Shown here: positions 36,749-45,342 of the stretch, one piece after another
How the letters are laid out: each line of letters starts with the position of its first letter
How positions within the stretch are numbered: position 1 is the stretch's first letter
From: Planctomycetaceae bacterium
GTDB lineage: Bacteria; Planctomycetota; Planctomycetia; Pirellulales; Pirellulaceae
Direction of reading: 5' to 3'
Length of the DNA: 52,799 nt
Assembly (NCBI GenBank): GCA_002709225.1
Contig: PAQH01000081.1
Span: forward strand, 1 to 52,799
Program-made: the position numbers and the translations under genes
Notes under the pieces: generated by a model
Seen by the model: only the letters and a program-made list of their open reading frames with translations
Told to the model about the DNA's origin: nothing
Databases searched by the model: none

Positions 36749-39271
36749 ATGGCACTACGTACTATGGCCAGTTTGATGTTGATGGGATTGGTGGCCACTG
36801 TGTTGGCTGCCGAGCCAAAGCAGCGGATTCCCCGCACGGTGTTCAATGACGATGCGCAAGTCTTGCGTGAGGCACCCGGGAAAAACCCGGGTCCTTTCAT
36901 CAAGGCGTGGCTTGACCGGGAGTCGGCGGCGGTCCCCTTTTCGACCTTTGTGTTCTTGGCGAGCACGCCAGATATCTGTTTTTACGACACGAAAGCGGGT
37001 GAAGAGTATGGGGCGCGCCGAAAGACCGACGACCATCTATACATCCGTGCCATGCGGGCGCTCAAGCGCGAGGGTACTGATGCACTGCGGTTGGTGACCG
37101 AGCATATGCAGGCCAAGGGTAAGGAGGTCCTGGCCGCCATCCGTATGAGTGATACGCATCACCGCCGGCTCAATGTTTACGACGACCTCTGTCCTCAATT
37201 TGCGATTGATCATCCCGAGTACGTGATCAAGCAGCCGGATGGCCGTACCAACGAGACGGCGCTGGACTATTCCCTCGAAGCGGTTCGCGATCACCGCCTG
37301 GGAATCATGGCGGAGATCATCCATGACTACCCGGTGGACGGCCTGGAATTGAACTTTGTCCGTTGGGCCAAACACTTTCCACGCGACCAGGGACGCCAGA
37401 AGGCCCCGGTGATGACGCGTTATGTGGAGCGTATCCGCAAGATGATGGATTCCGCAGGCCGTACGCGAAAAAATGGAAAACGGTTGACCTTAGGTGTCCG
37501 TGTGCCCGAATCCCTGCACGCGTGCTGGCTGGCTGGGGTTGATATTGAAACGTGGGTCAAACGAGGCTGGGTCGATTTTGTGGTGGTTTCCACCTGGAAC
37601 AACACCGATCCCCAACTACGGGTTGATGAATTCGCGAAGTTTGCCCGCCCAGCGGGTGTCGACACCATCGTGACGATGGGAAATATGATCGGTACTTTCA
37701 CTGCTGGACCGCCCGTGCCGGTGGACCGGGGAGTCGCCAAGTCGGGAAAGCATGCCGCCGGTTATCTCAGCATGCTGCTCAATACGGAGGAAGCCCGTGG
37801 TGCGGCAGCCAATTATTACACCTATGGTGCGGATAGTATTTCGTTCTGGAACGTGGGCATCCATTTTGGTCGCGAAGTCACCGCCACTCCCGAGCAGCGG
37901 CGTCGGATTGAAGAGTGGACGCAGGCGGTCGGTACACCGGAACGTGTCTGGGAAGGAACTCGGACCTACCGCTTTCTGCCGATGGGCAAGGGCATCTCGT
38001 CACGCAAACCGCCAGTTAGGAATTATCCCTGGTACGACGAGGGCGCGAGTCCGCTAGGACATAAAAACAGCCCCACACTCTTGTTTTCCAGAGACAACGT
38101 CGGTAAACGGCTCATTTTGCCATTTCGTATGGCGGACGGACGCAATGGGGAATCGCTGAGAGGGCGGATGACATTTTGGATTTACCACTTGGAAAAAAAC
38201 GACCAGCTGGCGATCGATATCAATGGTAAGCCCATTGCCGAGCGGCAGCTGAAACGGTTTCCTGCTGGGGCACGTCGTAGCGGATTACCCGGGACGCGAT
38301 TTGAACTGAAACTCACGAATTGCCCTCCGTTGCGTGGCGACAATCAACTCGGCGTGGTTCTGCAAACGAAAGCGGTCCGCCCGCATGTGCCTTTTCTGGA
38401 AGAACTCGAATTTACTGTGGAAGTAGCTGGGACCCGGAAGAAGGCTGTGACCGCATCGCAGTCTGTGAAGATCTATATTGCCGTCGACAGTGAAGGCCCG
38501 ACCGGGGTCAATGAGTACTGGGCACGCAATCTCAAACCGGGAGACCCCAAAGCGAGGCGCTACCGTGAGTTGATGACGGACGATGTCAACGCGGCGGTGG
38601 CTGGTAGCTTCGCAGCCGGGGCAACCGAGGTGTATGTCAAGGATGATGGTTTCCGCGACAAGAATCTGATTGCGGACCGACTCGACCCAAGGGCGGTTTT
38701 ACTCCCCGGTGGCGGTGGGTTATTGCATGGGTTGGACGAGAGTTTTCAAGGGGTGATGCTCGTCGGTCTGCACGCCATGGAAGGTGCCCAGGATGGTGTT
38801 CTGGCGCACACCTGGTCGAGCGGACGCCGCCGCCGCTACTGGTTCAATGATCGTGAGGGAGGGGAAGTGGCCGCCTATGCGATTGTTGCGGGTCACGACC
38901 ATCGCGTGCCGATCGTCATGGTGACGGGGTGTTCTGGGTTGTGCCGTGAAGTGCGCGAGTTGCTCGGGCCTGATGTGGTAGGCGTGTCGGTGAAGCGGCG
39001 CCGCCAGGATGGCAGTGTCGAGCTCGACAGCCCGGCAACCACACGCCAGGCGATTGCGGCCGGTGCGCGCCGCGCCCTGCGTCAGATCAATCGGTACCGT
39101 CCCTATCTGGTCCAGTTTCCCTTGCGCGTAAGGTTGCAGCTCAAGAACCGTGACGTGACCGATGGCTATGAGAAATGGCGGCACGCCAATAAACCCGACT
39201 GGCCCGGCAAGCGCGCTGGCTCCAATACCATTGAAGCAATCTTGAAAACGACCAAACATATTATTTTGTAG
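36749..39271 (+). CDS. Fusion of a GHL10-like glycosidase domain with an M55 D-aminopeptidase domain
   Basis: 840 residues from ATG 36749 (GGAAAGG about 7 nt upstream), with a signal peptide ending near VLAAE. Residues about 30-400 resemble glycosyl-hydrolase-like family 10 barrels (YPVDGLELNFVRW, then KRLTLGVRVPES). A beta-rich linker follows. Residues about 570-790 match the M55/DppA family: D580-x-E582 in AVDSEGPTG, H675 in LVGLHAMEG, H687 in VLAHTW (equivalent of the DppA nucleophile His115) and E706 in GGEVAAY. The remaining DppA zinc ligand, His60, is replaced by Gly634 in KDDGFRD. The pairing would suit hydrolysis of a glycan carrying D-amino acids, such as peptidoglycan, but that is inference. 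Confidence 0.8.
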   Translation: MALRTMASLMLMGLVATVLAAEPKQRIPRTVFNDDAQVLREAPGKNPGPFIKAWLDRESAAVPFSTFVFLASTPDICFYDTKAGEEYGARRKTDDHLYIRAMRALKREGTDALRLVTEHMQAKGKEVLAAIRMSDTHHRRLNVYDDLCPQFAIDHPEYVIKQPDGRTNETALDYSLEAVRDHRLGIMAEIIHDYPVDGLELNFVRWAKHFPRDQGRQKAPVMTRYVERIRKMMDSAGRTRKNGKRLTLGVRVPESLHACWLAGVDIETWVKRGWVDFVVVSTWNNTDPQLRVDEFAKFARPAGVDTIVTMGNMIGTFTAGPPVPVDRGVAKSGKHAAGYLSMLLNTEEARGAAANYYTYGADSISFWNVGIHFGREVTATPEQRRRIEEWTQAVGTPERVWEGTRTYRFLPMGKGISSRKPPVRNYPWYDEGASPLGHKNSPTLLFSRDNVGKRLILPFRMADGRNGESLRGRMTFWIYHLEKNDQLAIDINGKPIAERQLKRFPAGARRSGLPGTRFELKLTNCPPLRGDNQLGVVLQTKAVRPHVPFLEELEFTVEVAGTRKKAVTASQSVKIYIAVDSEGPTGVNEYWARNLKPGDPKARRYRELMTDDVNAAVAGSFAAGATEVYVKDDGFRDKNLIADRLDPRAVLLPGGGGLLHGLDESFQGVMLVGLHAMEGAQDGVLAHTWSSGRRRRYWFNDREGGEVAAYAIVAGHDHRVPIVMVTGCSGLCREVRELLGPDVVGVSVKRRRQDGSVELDSPATTRQAIAAGARRALRQINRYRPYLVQFPLRVRLQLKNRDVTDGYEKWRHANKPDWPGKRAGSNTIEAILKTTKHIIL

Positions 39272-39357
39272 TTTCCGGACGGGCCGTCGCCTGGCCTCGC
39301 CACCTCTCGGGCGGTGGTGCGTGGTTCGATCCGAGTGCTTTCAGACCGGAGATGTCC

Positions 39358-41094
39358 ATGTTGAAGACTGCGACAAAGTGGTGCCTGCTGTGTTTGCTCC
39401 TGGAAGCTGTCTTACTGTCGGCGACAGCGGCTACGCCAGCCACTGTGAAGCGGATTGTGATTCGCGGTCCGGAGCAGGTCACCGACGGTTGGGTACGGAC
39501 CGATGGCGTTGCCTCCTTCACAGCTCCGACGCTCGCCGGACATGGACGGGCCTGGTCCGCCTATGATCACATTTTGATGCGATTTGACCTGACGTCGGTT
39601 ATGGCGATGCGACATGGACGGGTACGGAAAGCGGTCCTGCGCTTGCATGTCTTGGAAGCCAAGAATCCGCAGCGCAAAGTGACTCACGTGGCGCCCGCTA
39701 TGACGCGTTGGAATACCCACGCCACCGCCTCCTCGCCATTGGGTGACAAGAGCGGCTGGCCGCAGCGTGCCGGTCACGCCAACGTCCGTTACACGATGCG
39801 TCCGGAACTCGAGACTGGAAAGGTCATCTGCCAACCCGGGAAGATTGATTTCGAGATTACCGAGATGGTAAGTCGGTGGTTGTACCGTGGCATGCCGAAT
39901 TACGGTCTGATGGTGTCGACAAGCCCAGCTATTTTTGGGAAACCTGATCAAGGGACCTGGTCGTTGTTGTGCGCCGCATCGGAAGCCAAGGAGGGAACGA
40001 GACCCGCGCTGATTATTGATATGGAAGGTGTGCCGCCGTCGCCACATGAAGCGGAAAGCCGCGCACTGGCACTCTATCCGTCGGCGTCGTTGCCACCCGT
40101 CCGGGATCCTTATTACATGGTTTACTACAACGCGGGAAGTCGTGCGCAATGGCGCCAATTGCGCACGATCAATATGACGACCTACAGCGGGCAGGGCGTT
40201 TGGTTGGCACCACGTGGGGTCGCGAATCTAACGTGGGCGGAAGGGGGCCCCATCGATTGGTTGCCAGACCGGACGGCCTACCAGCACTATTACACCAATG
40301 TCGCTCAGTCAAACGCGATTGGTTTTTGTGGCCACGAGTCCAACTTGCCAGGTGCCCAGATGGACTGGCTGGGGGATGCCTTTCGCGCTGCGGAACGCGC
40401 GTTTCCGGAGCGGCTCTCTGCTTATTACTACCGCGGTGAGTCCAAGATGGCTCAGGCTGCCGGTCAGAAACATATCGACCTGTTGATTCAAGAGGGGTAC
40501 ACCAGCACCCACAAGCAGTTTCCCCTACGGGGCTTTGCGATTGGTCTGGAGGGGATCAAGAAACGTATTGACACGGCCCGCGCGTGCGGAGCAATCGAGC
40601 GGCATGTCGTGATGCTCGGGCACATCTGTCGTCCCGAGGATTATCATCCCGGGCACGCGCTGACTCCCGCCAATCTCGACACATTGATCGGTGAACTGCG
40701 TCGTTACGCGCCGGAAATGCCGGGCATTGGATTTTATGGCGCAAACGGGCAGCAACTGGCTCTGGATTGCGACCGCCTGGCACACAAGCATTTCGTTGAA
40801 CCGGCGCCTGAAATGGTTATTCTGGAGCCTCAATTCGAGGCGACGCTGGCAACTGCCCACGTTGTGGTTCGTGTTGAGGCGACTGCCAAAAGTAACCGGG
40901 AGATTAGCGTCTATCGGTGGTTTATCGACAACCGCTTGGTGGCGGAGACCGACCAGCCCGACTACTTGTGGGATTTGCGTGGCGAACACCCGGGGCGCCA
41001 TTGGATCACCGTACACGCGGTTGATAGCGGCTTTCATCGGAGTGCGATACAGATTCCGGTGCGTGTCGCGTTTGGCCAGCGTGCTGAACCATGA
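39358..41094 (+). CDS. Secreted DNRLRE-domain protein with unassigned central domain and Ig-like C terminus
   Basis: 578 residues from ATG 39358; GGAG at 39347-39350 fits this start better than the ATG two codons earlier. Signal peptide ends near LLSATAA. Residues about 30-220 look like a DNRLRE (CBM96-type) domain: ILMRFDLTSV, VRKAVLRLHVLE, AMTRWNTH and FEITEMVSRWLYRGMPNYGLM. The middle part (about 230-480) has several Trp/Tyr/His-rich strands and may be a barrel hydrolase, but I recognise no family. Residues about 490-572 form an Ig-like sandwich (VYRWFIDNRLVAE). Its stop overlaps the next start by four nucleotides, so the two are translationally coupled. Confidence 0.78.
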   Translation: MLKTATKWCLLCLLLEAVLLSATAATPATVKRIVIRGPEQVTDGWVRTDGVASFTAPTLAGHGRAWSAYDHILMRFDLTSVMAMRHGRVRKAVLRLHVLEAKNPQRKVTHVAPAMTRWNTHATASSPLGDKSGWPQRAGHANVRYTMRPELETGKVICQPGKIDFEITEMVSRWLYRGMPNYGLMVSTSPAIFGKPDQGTWSLLCAASEAKEGTRPALIIDMEGVPPSPHEAESRALALYPSASLPPVRDPYYMVYYNAGSRAQWRQLRTINMTTYSGQGVWLAPRGVANLTWAEGGPIDWLPDRTAYQHYYTNVAQSNAIGFCGHESNLPGAQMDWLGDAFRAAERAFPERLSAYYYRGESKMAQAAGQKHIDLLIQEGYTSTHKQFPLRGFAIGLEGIKKRIDTARACGAIERHVVMLGHICRPEDYHPGHALTPANLDTLIGELRRYAPEMPGIGFYGANGQQLALDCDRLAHKHFVEPAPEMVILEPQFEATLATAHVVVRVEATAKSNREISVYRWFIDNRLVAETDQPDYLWDLRGEHPGRHWITVHAVDSGFHRSAIQIPVRVAFGQRAEP

Positions 41095-43463
41095 TAAAGG
41101 TAGCCACGAACAAGTGGCGCACCATGACGATGCGTTCTGCCATCCGGCCGTACCACTTGCGTGCACGTGGCGGTTACGCCAGTTGCTGCCTGCTGGTCGG
41201 ACTGCTGCTGGTCGTATCGGGACGTCTGCTTTCCGCGGCGAGCCCCGTATTGCGGCTACGACTTGCGGTAACCACCCCCCTTTCTTTTGAGAACACTCCC
41301 CTCGATCCCCACATCGACTTTGCTGCGTGGATTCGGCGGGTGGGCGTGGACGCAGAGCTCGATCCCAATTCGATCCAGGTCATCAATCTGGCGACCGGGG
41401 AGTCCCTTCCCGTGGCATTGCATGAAGAGTTTGCCTATGGCAGTCGTGGCCGTTTGCAATGGGTTGTTGGTGTGCCGCAGCATCATGAATTTGAGATTCG
41501 ATTTGGCGTCACGACACGGCGGACGAACCTTCGTCCGCAAGGTTACACGCCGCCGATCGGGGTTGGTGATTTGTTGCGTTACAACATGGGAAAACCGGCG
41601 CCGATTACACTCTTCCAATCGATGGGATTGCACGATGTTACGGGTGATGGACGCGCTGATTTGGTTGGAACCTGGAATTACTTTTACCGTCCGGGAGCAC
41701 CTACCGGCGGTGTGGTGTTCTATCCCGCGCAGCAGTCTTCAGGACGCTGGCGCTTTGGTGACTTGCGGCGGATTCGTTATCAGGTGGATCAGGCGGGCGC
41801 CGAGTCGCGAGATTTTTCCAGCGCCTACAACACGACGGCCTGGGCCGATTTCAATGATGACGGACGGGTTGACTTTGTCTACGCGCGGCCAGGCGGAAAG
41901 GCGGTTGAGTTTTATCTCGATAGCGGAGTCACGGGATCGAGTGGACAGCGGAGTTACCGTGCCAGCGGTGTGGTTCCTGTCGCCGGGTACGACCCGTGTC
42001 GGGTGGTAGATCTGGATGGTGATGGGGCGTTCGACCTTGTTGTCGAGGGGCAGTACGTCCGTAATCGTGGGTCGGGGTGGCCTTTTCAACCTGACAAGCC
42101 GGTAAAACTCGACGTAGGGCGGGGGAGCTGCTTCTGTGATTTGGATGGGGATGACAGACCTGATGCGGTGGGCTTGCAGAATTCACCGTTACTGGGTGGA
42201 AATCGGCTGGTTTGGCGCCGTAACCAAGGCGGACATCCGCCTGAGTTTTCTGCGCCACGTCCGCTGCCTGGTGTGACCCGCGAGGATTGCACGATGGTGG
42301 CTGCGGCCTCGGTGGGTGAGCAGCGATTGTTGCTTGTGCAGTCACGGTTTCAACAGATCCACATCTACCAGCTGATGGCCAGCACACCTCCACGATTTGA
42401 GCATCTAGGTCGGGCGGAGTCGATCTCAGCCGTTTTGGCCCTGGGTGACCAGGCGTGGCCCTGTTTGTGCGACTGGGATGACGACGGCGACCCTGACTTG
42501 CTGATTGGCGATGGCTATGGGCGTCCGCGACTGGTCCGCAACGACGGTAACGGGTTGCGGCCAATGTTTGCCGAGGCCCAGCGACTGGTCGCGGCCGGTG
42601 CGCCGATTCAGCTGGTACGCAGAGAACTACTAGGGCCTCCCCAGAGCAGTCATAACATGGGCTATTCCTACCCCACGTTTGTTGATTGGGACGGAGATGG
42701 TTTGCGCGACCTGATGTTGCCGAACGAAACGAACCGGTTGTATTGGTATCGCAACAGAGGGACTCCTCAGCGCCCTCTGTTTGAGCAGCGCCGTCAGTTA
42801 CGTTGCGAAGGTTACCCGGATTCTGCGGAGTTGCGTAAGCGGTCGCAGCGGCGAGCCAGCGCTCCGAAGTCGAACAACGGCGTTTACCCGTTGGAGCCCG
42901 AGCGGCCCTTTTTTTGGCGGACGGGCGCTGCGTTCGCGGATTTTAATGGTGATGGCCTGATGGACCTGGTCACACTGGATGGGTTGCGACGTCAGGCGGT
43001 GTTGTTTGTCCAGTACCGTGGTCCTGATGAGGGCTTACGTTTACGTCGAGAGGGGACATTGGAACTGTCCGATGGACGCACCTTGGACGATCGCGTGGTC
43101 GAGCGGGGAGTTCATTGGACGGAATCGTTCAGGGCTGTCGATTGGGACCGGGACGGGCTGCAGGATTTGATTTACAGCGTGGCTGGATCCCATCATGGGA
43201 CGTTGGAAGGCGGCAGTATTTACTTGCTCCGCAACTGTGGCACGCGTCAGCGCCCGGTCTTTGCCAACCCGCAAACCCTGCGTTGTTTTGGCGAACCGAT
43301 TCGCATTACGAATCATGGCCCGCATCCGTGGCCGGGTGATTTTAACGGAGACGGAGCCCCTGATTTGATTACCTGTGTGGAGTGGAGTGTTTACCCCTAC
43401 TATTGTCATGCTGCGTTAATGATGCCCCAACGCCCTGAGTACACCTTGGAGTTGCTGCGTTAA
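41091..43463 (+). CDS. Secreted VCBS/FG-GAP protein with nine calcium-loop motifs
   Basis: 790 residues, coupled to the upstream gene by ATGATAA. A signal/anchor (about 28-50) follows a basic leader; an in-frame ATG a few codons in could also be used. Residues about 50-150 form a distinct N-terminal beta domain. Nine D-x-D-x-D-G-type loops follow, including VTGDGRADLVG, FNDDGRVDFVY, LDGDGAFDLVV, WDDDGDPDLLI, WDGDGLRDLML, FNGDGLMDLVT, WDRDGLQDLIY and FNGDGAPDLIT. Nine exceed one seven-bladed propeller, so two partial propellers or extra blades are present. A calcium-stabilised binding role is likely. Confidence 0.9.
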   Translation: MIKVATNKWRTMTMRSAIRPYHLRARGGYASCCLLVGLLLVVSGRLLSAASPVLRLRLAVTTPLSFENTPLDPHIDFAAWIRRVGVDAELDPNSIQVINLATGESLPVALHEEFAYGSRGRLQWVVGVPQHHEFEIRFGVTTRRTNLRPQGYTPPIGVGDLLRYNMGKPAPITLFQSMGLHDVTGDGRADLVGTWNYFYRPGAPTGGVVFYPAQQSSGRWRFGDLRRIRYQVDQAGAESRDFSSAYNTTAWADFNDDGRVDFVYARPGGKAVEFYLDSGVTGSSGQRSYRASGVVPVAGYDPCRVVDLDGDGAFDLVVEGQYVRNRGSGWPFQPDKPVKLDVGRGSCFCDLDGDDRPDAVGLQNSPLLGGNRLVWRRNQGGHPPEFSAPRPLPGVTREDCTMVAAASVGEQRLLLVQSRFQQIHIYQLMASTPPRFEHLGRAESISAVLALGDQAWPCLCDWDDDGDPDLLIGDGYGRPRLVRNDGNGLRPMFAEAQRLVAAGAPIQLVRRELLGPPQSSHNMGYSYPTFVDWDGDGLRDLMLPNETNRLYWYRNRGTPQRPLFEQRRQLRCEGYPDSAELRKRSQRRASAPKSNNGVYPLEPERPFFWRTGAAFADFNGDGLMDLVTLDGLRRQAVLFVQYRGPDEGLRLRREGTLELSDGRTLDDRVVERGVHWTESFRAVDWDRDGLQDLIYSVAGSHHGTLEGGSIYLLRNCGTRQRPVFANPQTLRCFGEPIRITNHGPHPWPGDFNGDGAPDLITCVEWSVYPYYCHAALMMPQRPEYTLELLR

Positions 43464-43493
43464 CTGGTCGGCTGTATCGATCCCGCCATATGG

Positions 43494-43522
43494 TTGACAG
43501 CGATGTTGGCGGTCGCTATTTA
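43494..43522 (+). promoter_or_regulatory. Candidate sigma-70 type promoter for the GDPD gene
   Basis: A perfect TTGACA at 43494-43499 and TATTTA at 43517-43522 are separated by exactly 17 nt, about 94 nt before the GTG start at 43616. A direct repeat GGGACAGTT occurs twice between this promoter and the start codon. Confidence 0.5.
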
Positions 43523-43615
43523 CGACAACTCTCGGGGACAGTTACCAGGGACAGTTCTCGGTGTGGGTGCACCAATGCTGGTGTGTCGGTTTGGTACCGC
43601 AAGGAGAGAACGACT

Positions 43616-45232
43616 GTGAAACAACAAGTGTGCTGGAATGTGTTCTTGTCGGTGGTGCTGGTCGGTGCGGGTGGTTTTGGGAAGGACCGAGAATCACACC
43701 GCTCCAAATCCTGGAAGAGCATGCCAACGCGTGGTATTTGCGCCCATCGAGGTGCCAGTGATACCCACCCGGAAAATACGATTACGGCGTTCCGAGAAGC
43801 AATCCGTTTGGGTGCCCATATGATCGAGTTTGATGTGGCACTCACGGCTGACGGCGCGTTGGTATTGATGCATGACGCGACCCTTGACCGGACGACGAAT
43901 GGTACGGGACCAGTATCGGCGCGAAGTTTGAACGAACTGCAAGAACTGGACGCGGGAGGGTGGAAAGCAGATGCTTTTCGCGGAGAGCGGATTCCGACGC
44001 TGGCTGAAACGCTGACCATGATGCCCGACAACATCTGGCTCAACGTGCACCTTAAAGGCGATGTCGAGTTAGCCGAGAAAGTAACGCGCGAGCTGGTGCA
44101 GCACGAGCGTCTCCACCAGGCCTTTCTGGCTTGCGGTGCGGCCGCCGCGCGTGCGGCAAAACGTGTGAACCCGTCGGTCCTGATCTGCAACATGCAAGAC
44201 CAGGGAAACTCACGCAAATATGTTGACGAGACGATCGCGATGCAGGCAGATTTCATTCAGTTGTTTGGGGGTGATTCTGTCGATCCAACGCACACCCGCC
44301 TGCTACGTTCGCGCCGCGTTGCAATCAACTTTTGTTGTAGTAACAAGTCGGAGCAAGTTGCTGCGCTGTTTGAATCGGGTGTCGAGTTTCCTCTGGTCGA
44401 TCGTGTGAGTGCCATGTTGAAAGTGGCTGACCAGGCTGGCATTGAGAGGTTGCGTCCAGTTTACCGTTCGCGATTAAAACGCCCCGGTTTGGCGCGGCCG
44501 TCTGCGCGCCTGCTAGGGGAGCACCGGCTCGTAAAAGGGGCTGCGCAACAGGGTCTGGCACTCTCTCGAGAACAGTATTTTTCCTCGACTTCGCAGTCGA
44601 TCTTCCGTTACGACACCCAGTGGCGGCTGTTGCAAGAGCAGCGAATTCAGGTTGCCGGGGTCAATCACGTGGGTGCGATTGATTACCACGACGGTTACCT
44701 GTGGGCCGGCATGCTGCATGGTCCGGTGAACGGCAAGCATGATCCCCAACTCGACCGTTCCGTGGTTGCCAAGATTCGTGCGAGTGACTTGACCGTTGTC
44801 CAGACCTGGGACATCAGTCACGAGGTCACTTGGATCGACCCGGTTTGTTTTGATGGACGCTATCTGTGGGTAGGCGATTTGAGTGACCTGGGAATTCACC
44901 GCTATGTGATCGACGGTGAGAAGTTAGTCCGCAAGGGTGTGTTTCGTTACCCGTCCGGAATGCATTTCTCGCAGGGGCTGCGGATTGTCGACAACAAAAT
45001 GTATACGATCCACACGTTTGGTGATCAGGACGGACTCTTCGAGTTTGATTTGCCCGAGCAGCTCACAGAGGAGATCCAGCGGCCCACACGTGTCTGGGCA
45101 ATCGCAGAGAATCGTTCACACTTGGAGGGATTCGATTTCCTGCCCGGGAAGCCAGACCAGATCTGGCATGCGCAGGGATCCCACGTTGATCACTACGAGT
45201 TGGGGGCATTCACGCGCACCGGACCCAAATGA
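43616..45232 (+). CDS. Secreted glycerophosphodiester phosphodiesterase with C-terminal beta-propeller
   Basis: 538 residues from a GTG start at 43616, fixed by AAGGAGAG at 43601-43608 and by the signal peptide that follows (about residues 1-22). The GDPD barrel shows all key residues: H44-R45 in AHRGAS, PENT, E71-x-D73 in MIEFDVAL, and H86-D87 in LMHDAT. It should hydrolyse glycerophosphodiesters to glycerol-3-phosphate and an alcohol outside the cytoplasm. The second half (about 310-538) is a separate propeller-like domain with strands such as DYHDGYLWAGMLHG and CFDGRYLWVGDLSD. A promoter candidate precedes it, so it may be independently expressed. It converges with the DUF1552 gene. Confidence 0.88.
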   Translation: MKQQVCWNVFLSVVLVGAGGFGKDRESHRSKSWKSMPTRGICAHRGASDTHPENTITAFREAIRLGAHMIEFDVALTADGALVLMHDATLDRTTNGTGPVSARSLNELQELDAGGWKADAFRGERIPTLAETLTMMPDNIWLNVHLKGDVELAEKVTRELVQHERLHQAFLACGAAAARAAKRVNPSVLICNMQDQGNSRKYVDETIAMQADFIQLFGGDSVDPTHTRLLRSRRVAINFCCSNKSEQVAALFESGVEFPLVDRVSAMLKVADQAGIERLRPVYRSRLKRPGLARPSARLLGEHRLVKGAAQQGLALSREQYFSSTSQSIFRYDTQWRLLQEQRIQVAGVNHVGAIDYHDGYLWAGMLHGPVNGKHDPQLDRSVVAKIRASDLTVVQTWDISHEVTWIDPVCFDGRYLWVGDLSDLGIHRYVIDGEKLVRKGVFRYPSGMHFSQGLRIVDNKMYTIHTFGDQDGLFEFDLPEQLTEEIQRPTRVWAIAENRSHLEGFDFLPGKPDQIWHAQGSHVDHYELGAFTRTGPK

Positions 45233-45342
45233 TGCCGAGTCCCCGCTGGCGCGGTGGAAAGCATGACAGACTGGAACTTTCCTGGCACCGTTTGCTGAGA
45301 AGGCAGCGCGGCGAGCGGTTTCGGTTTTCACAGTGGTACCTG

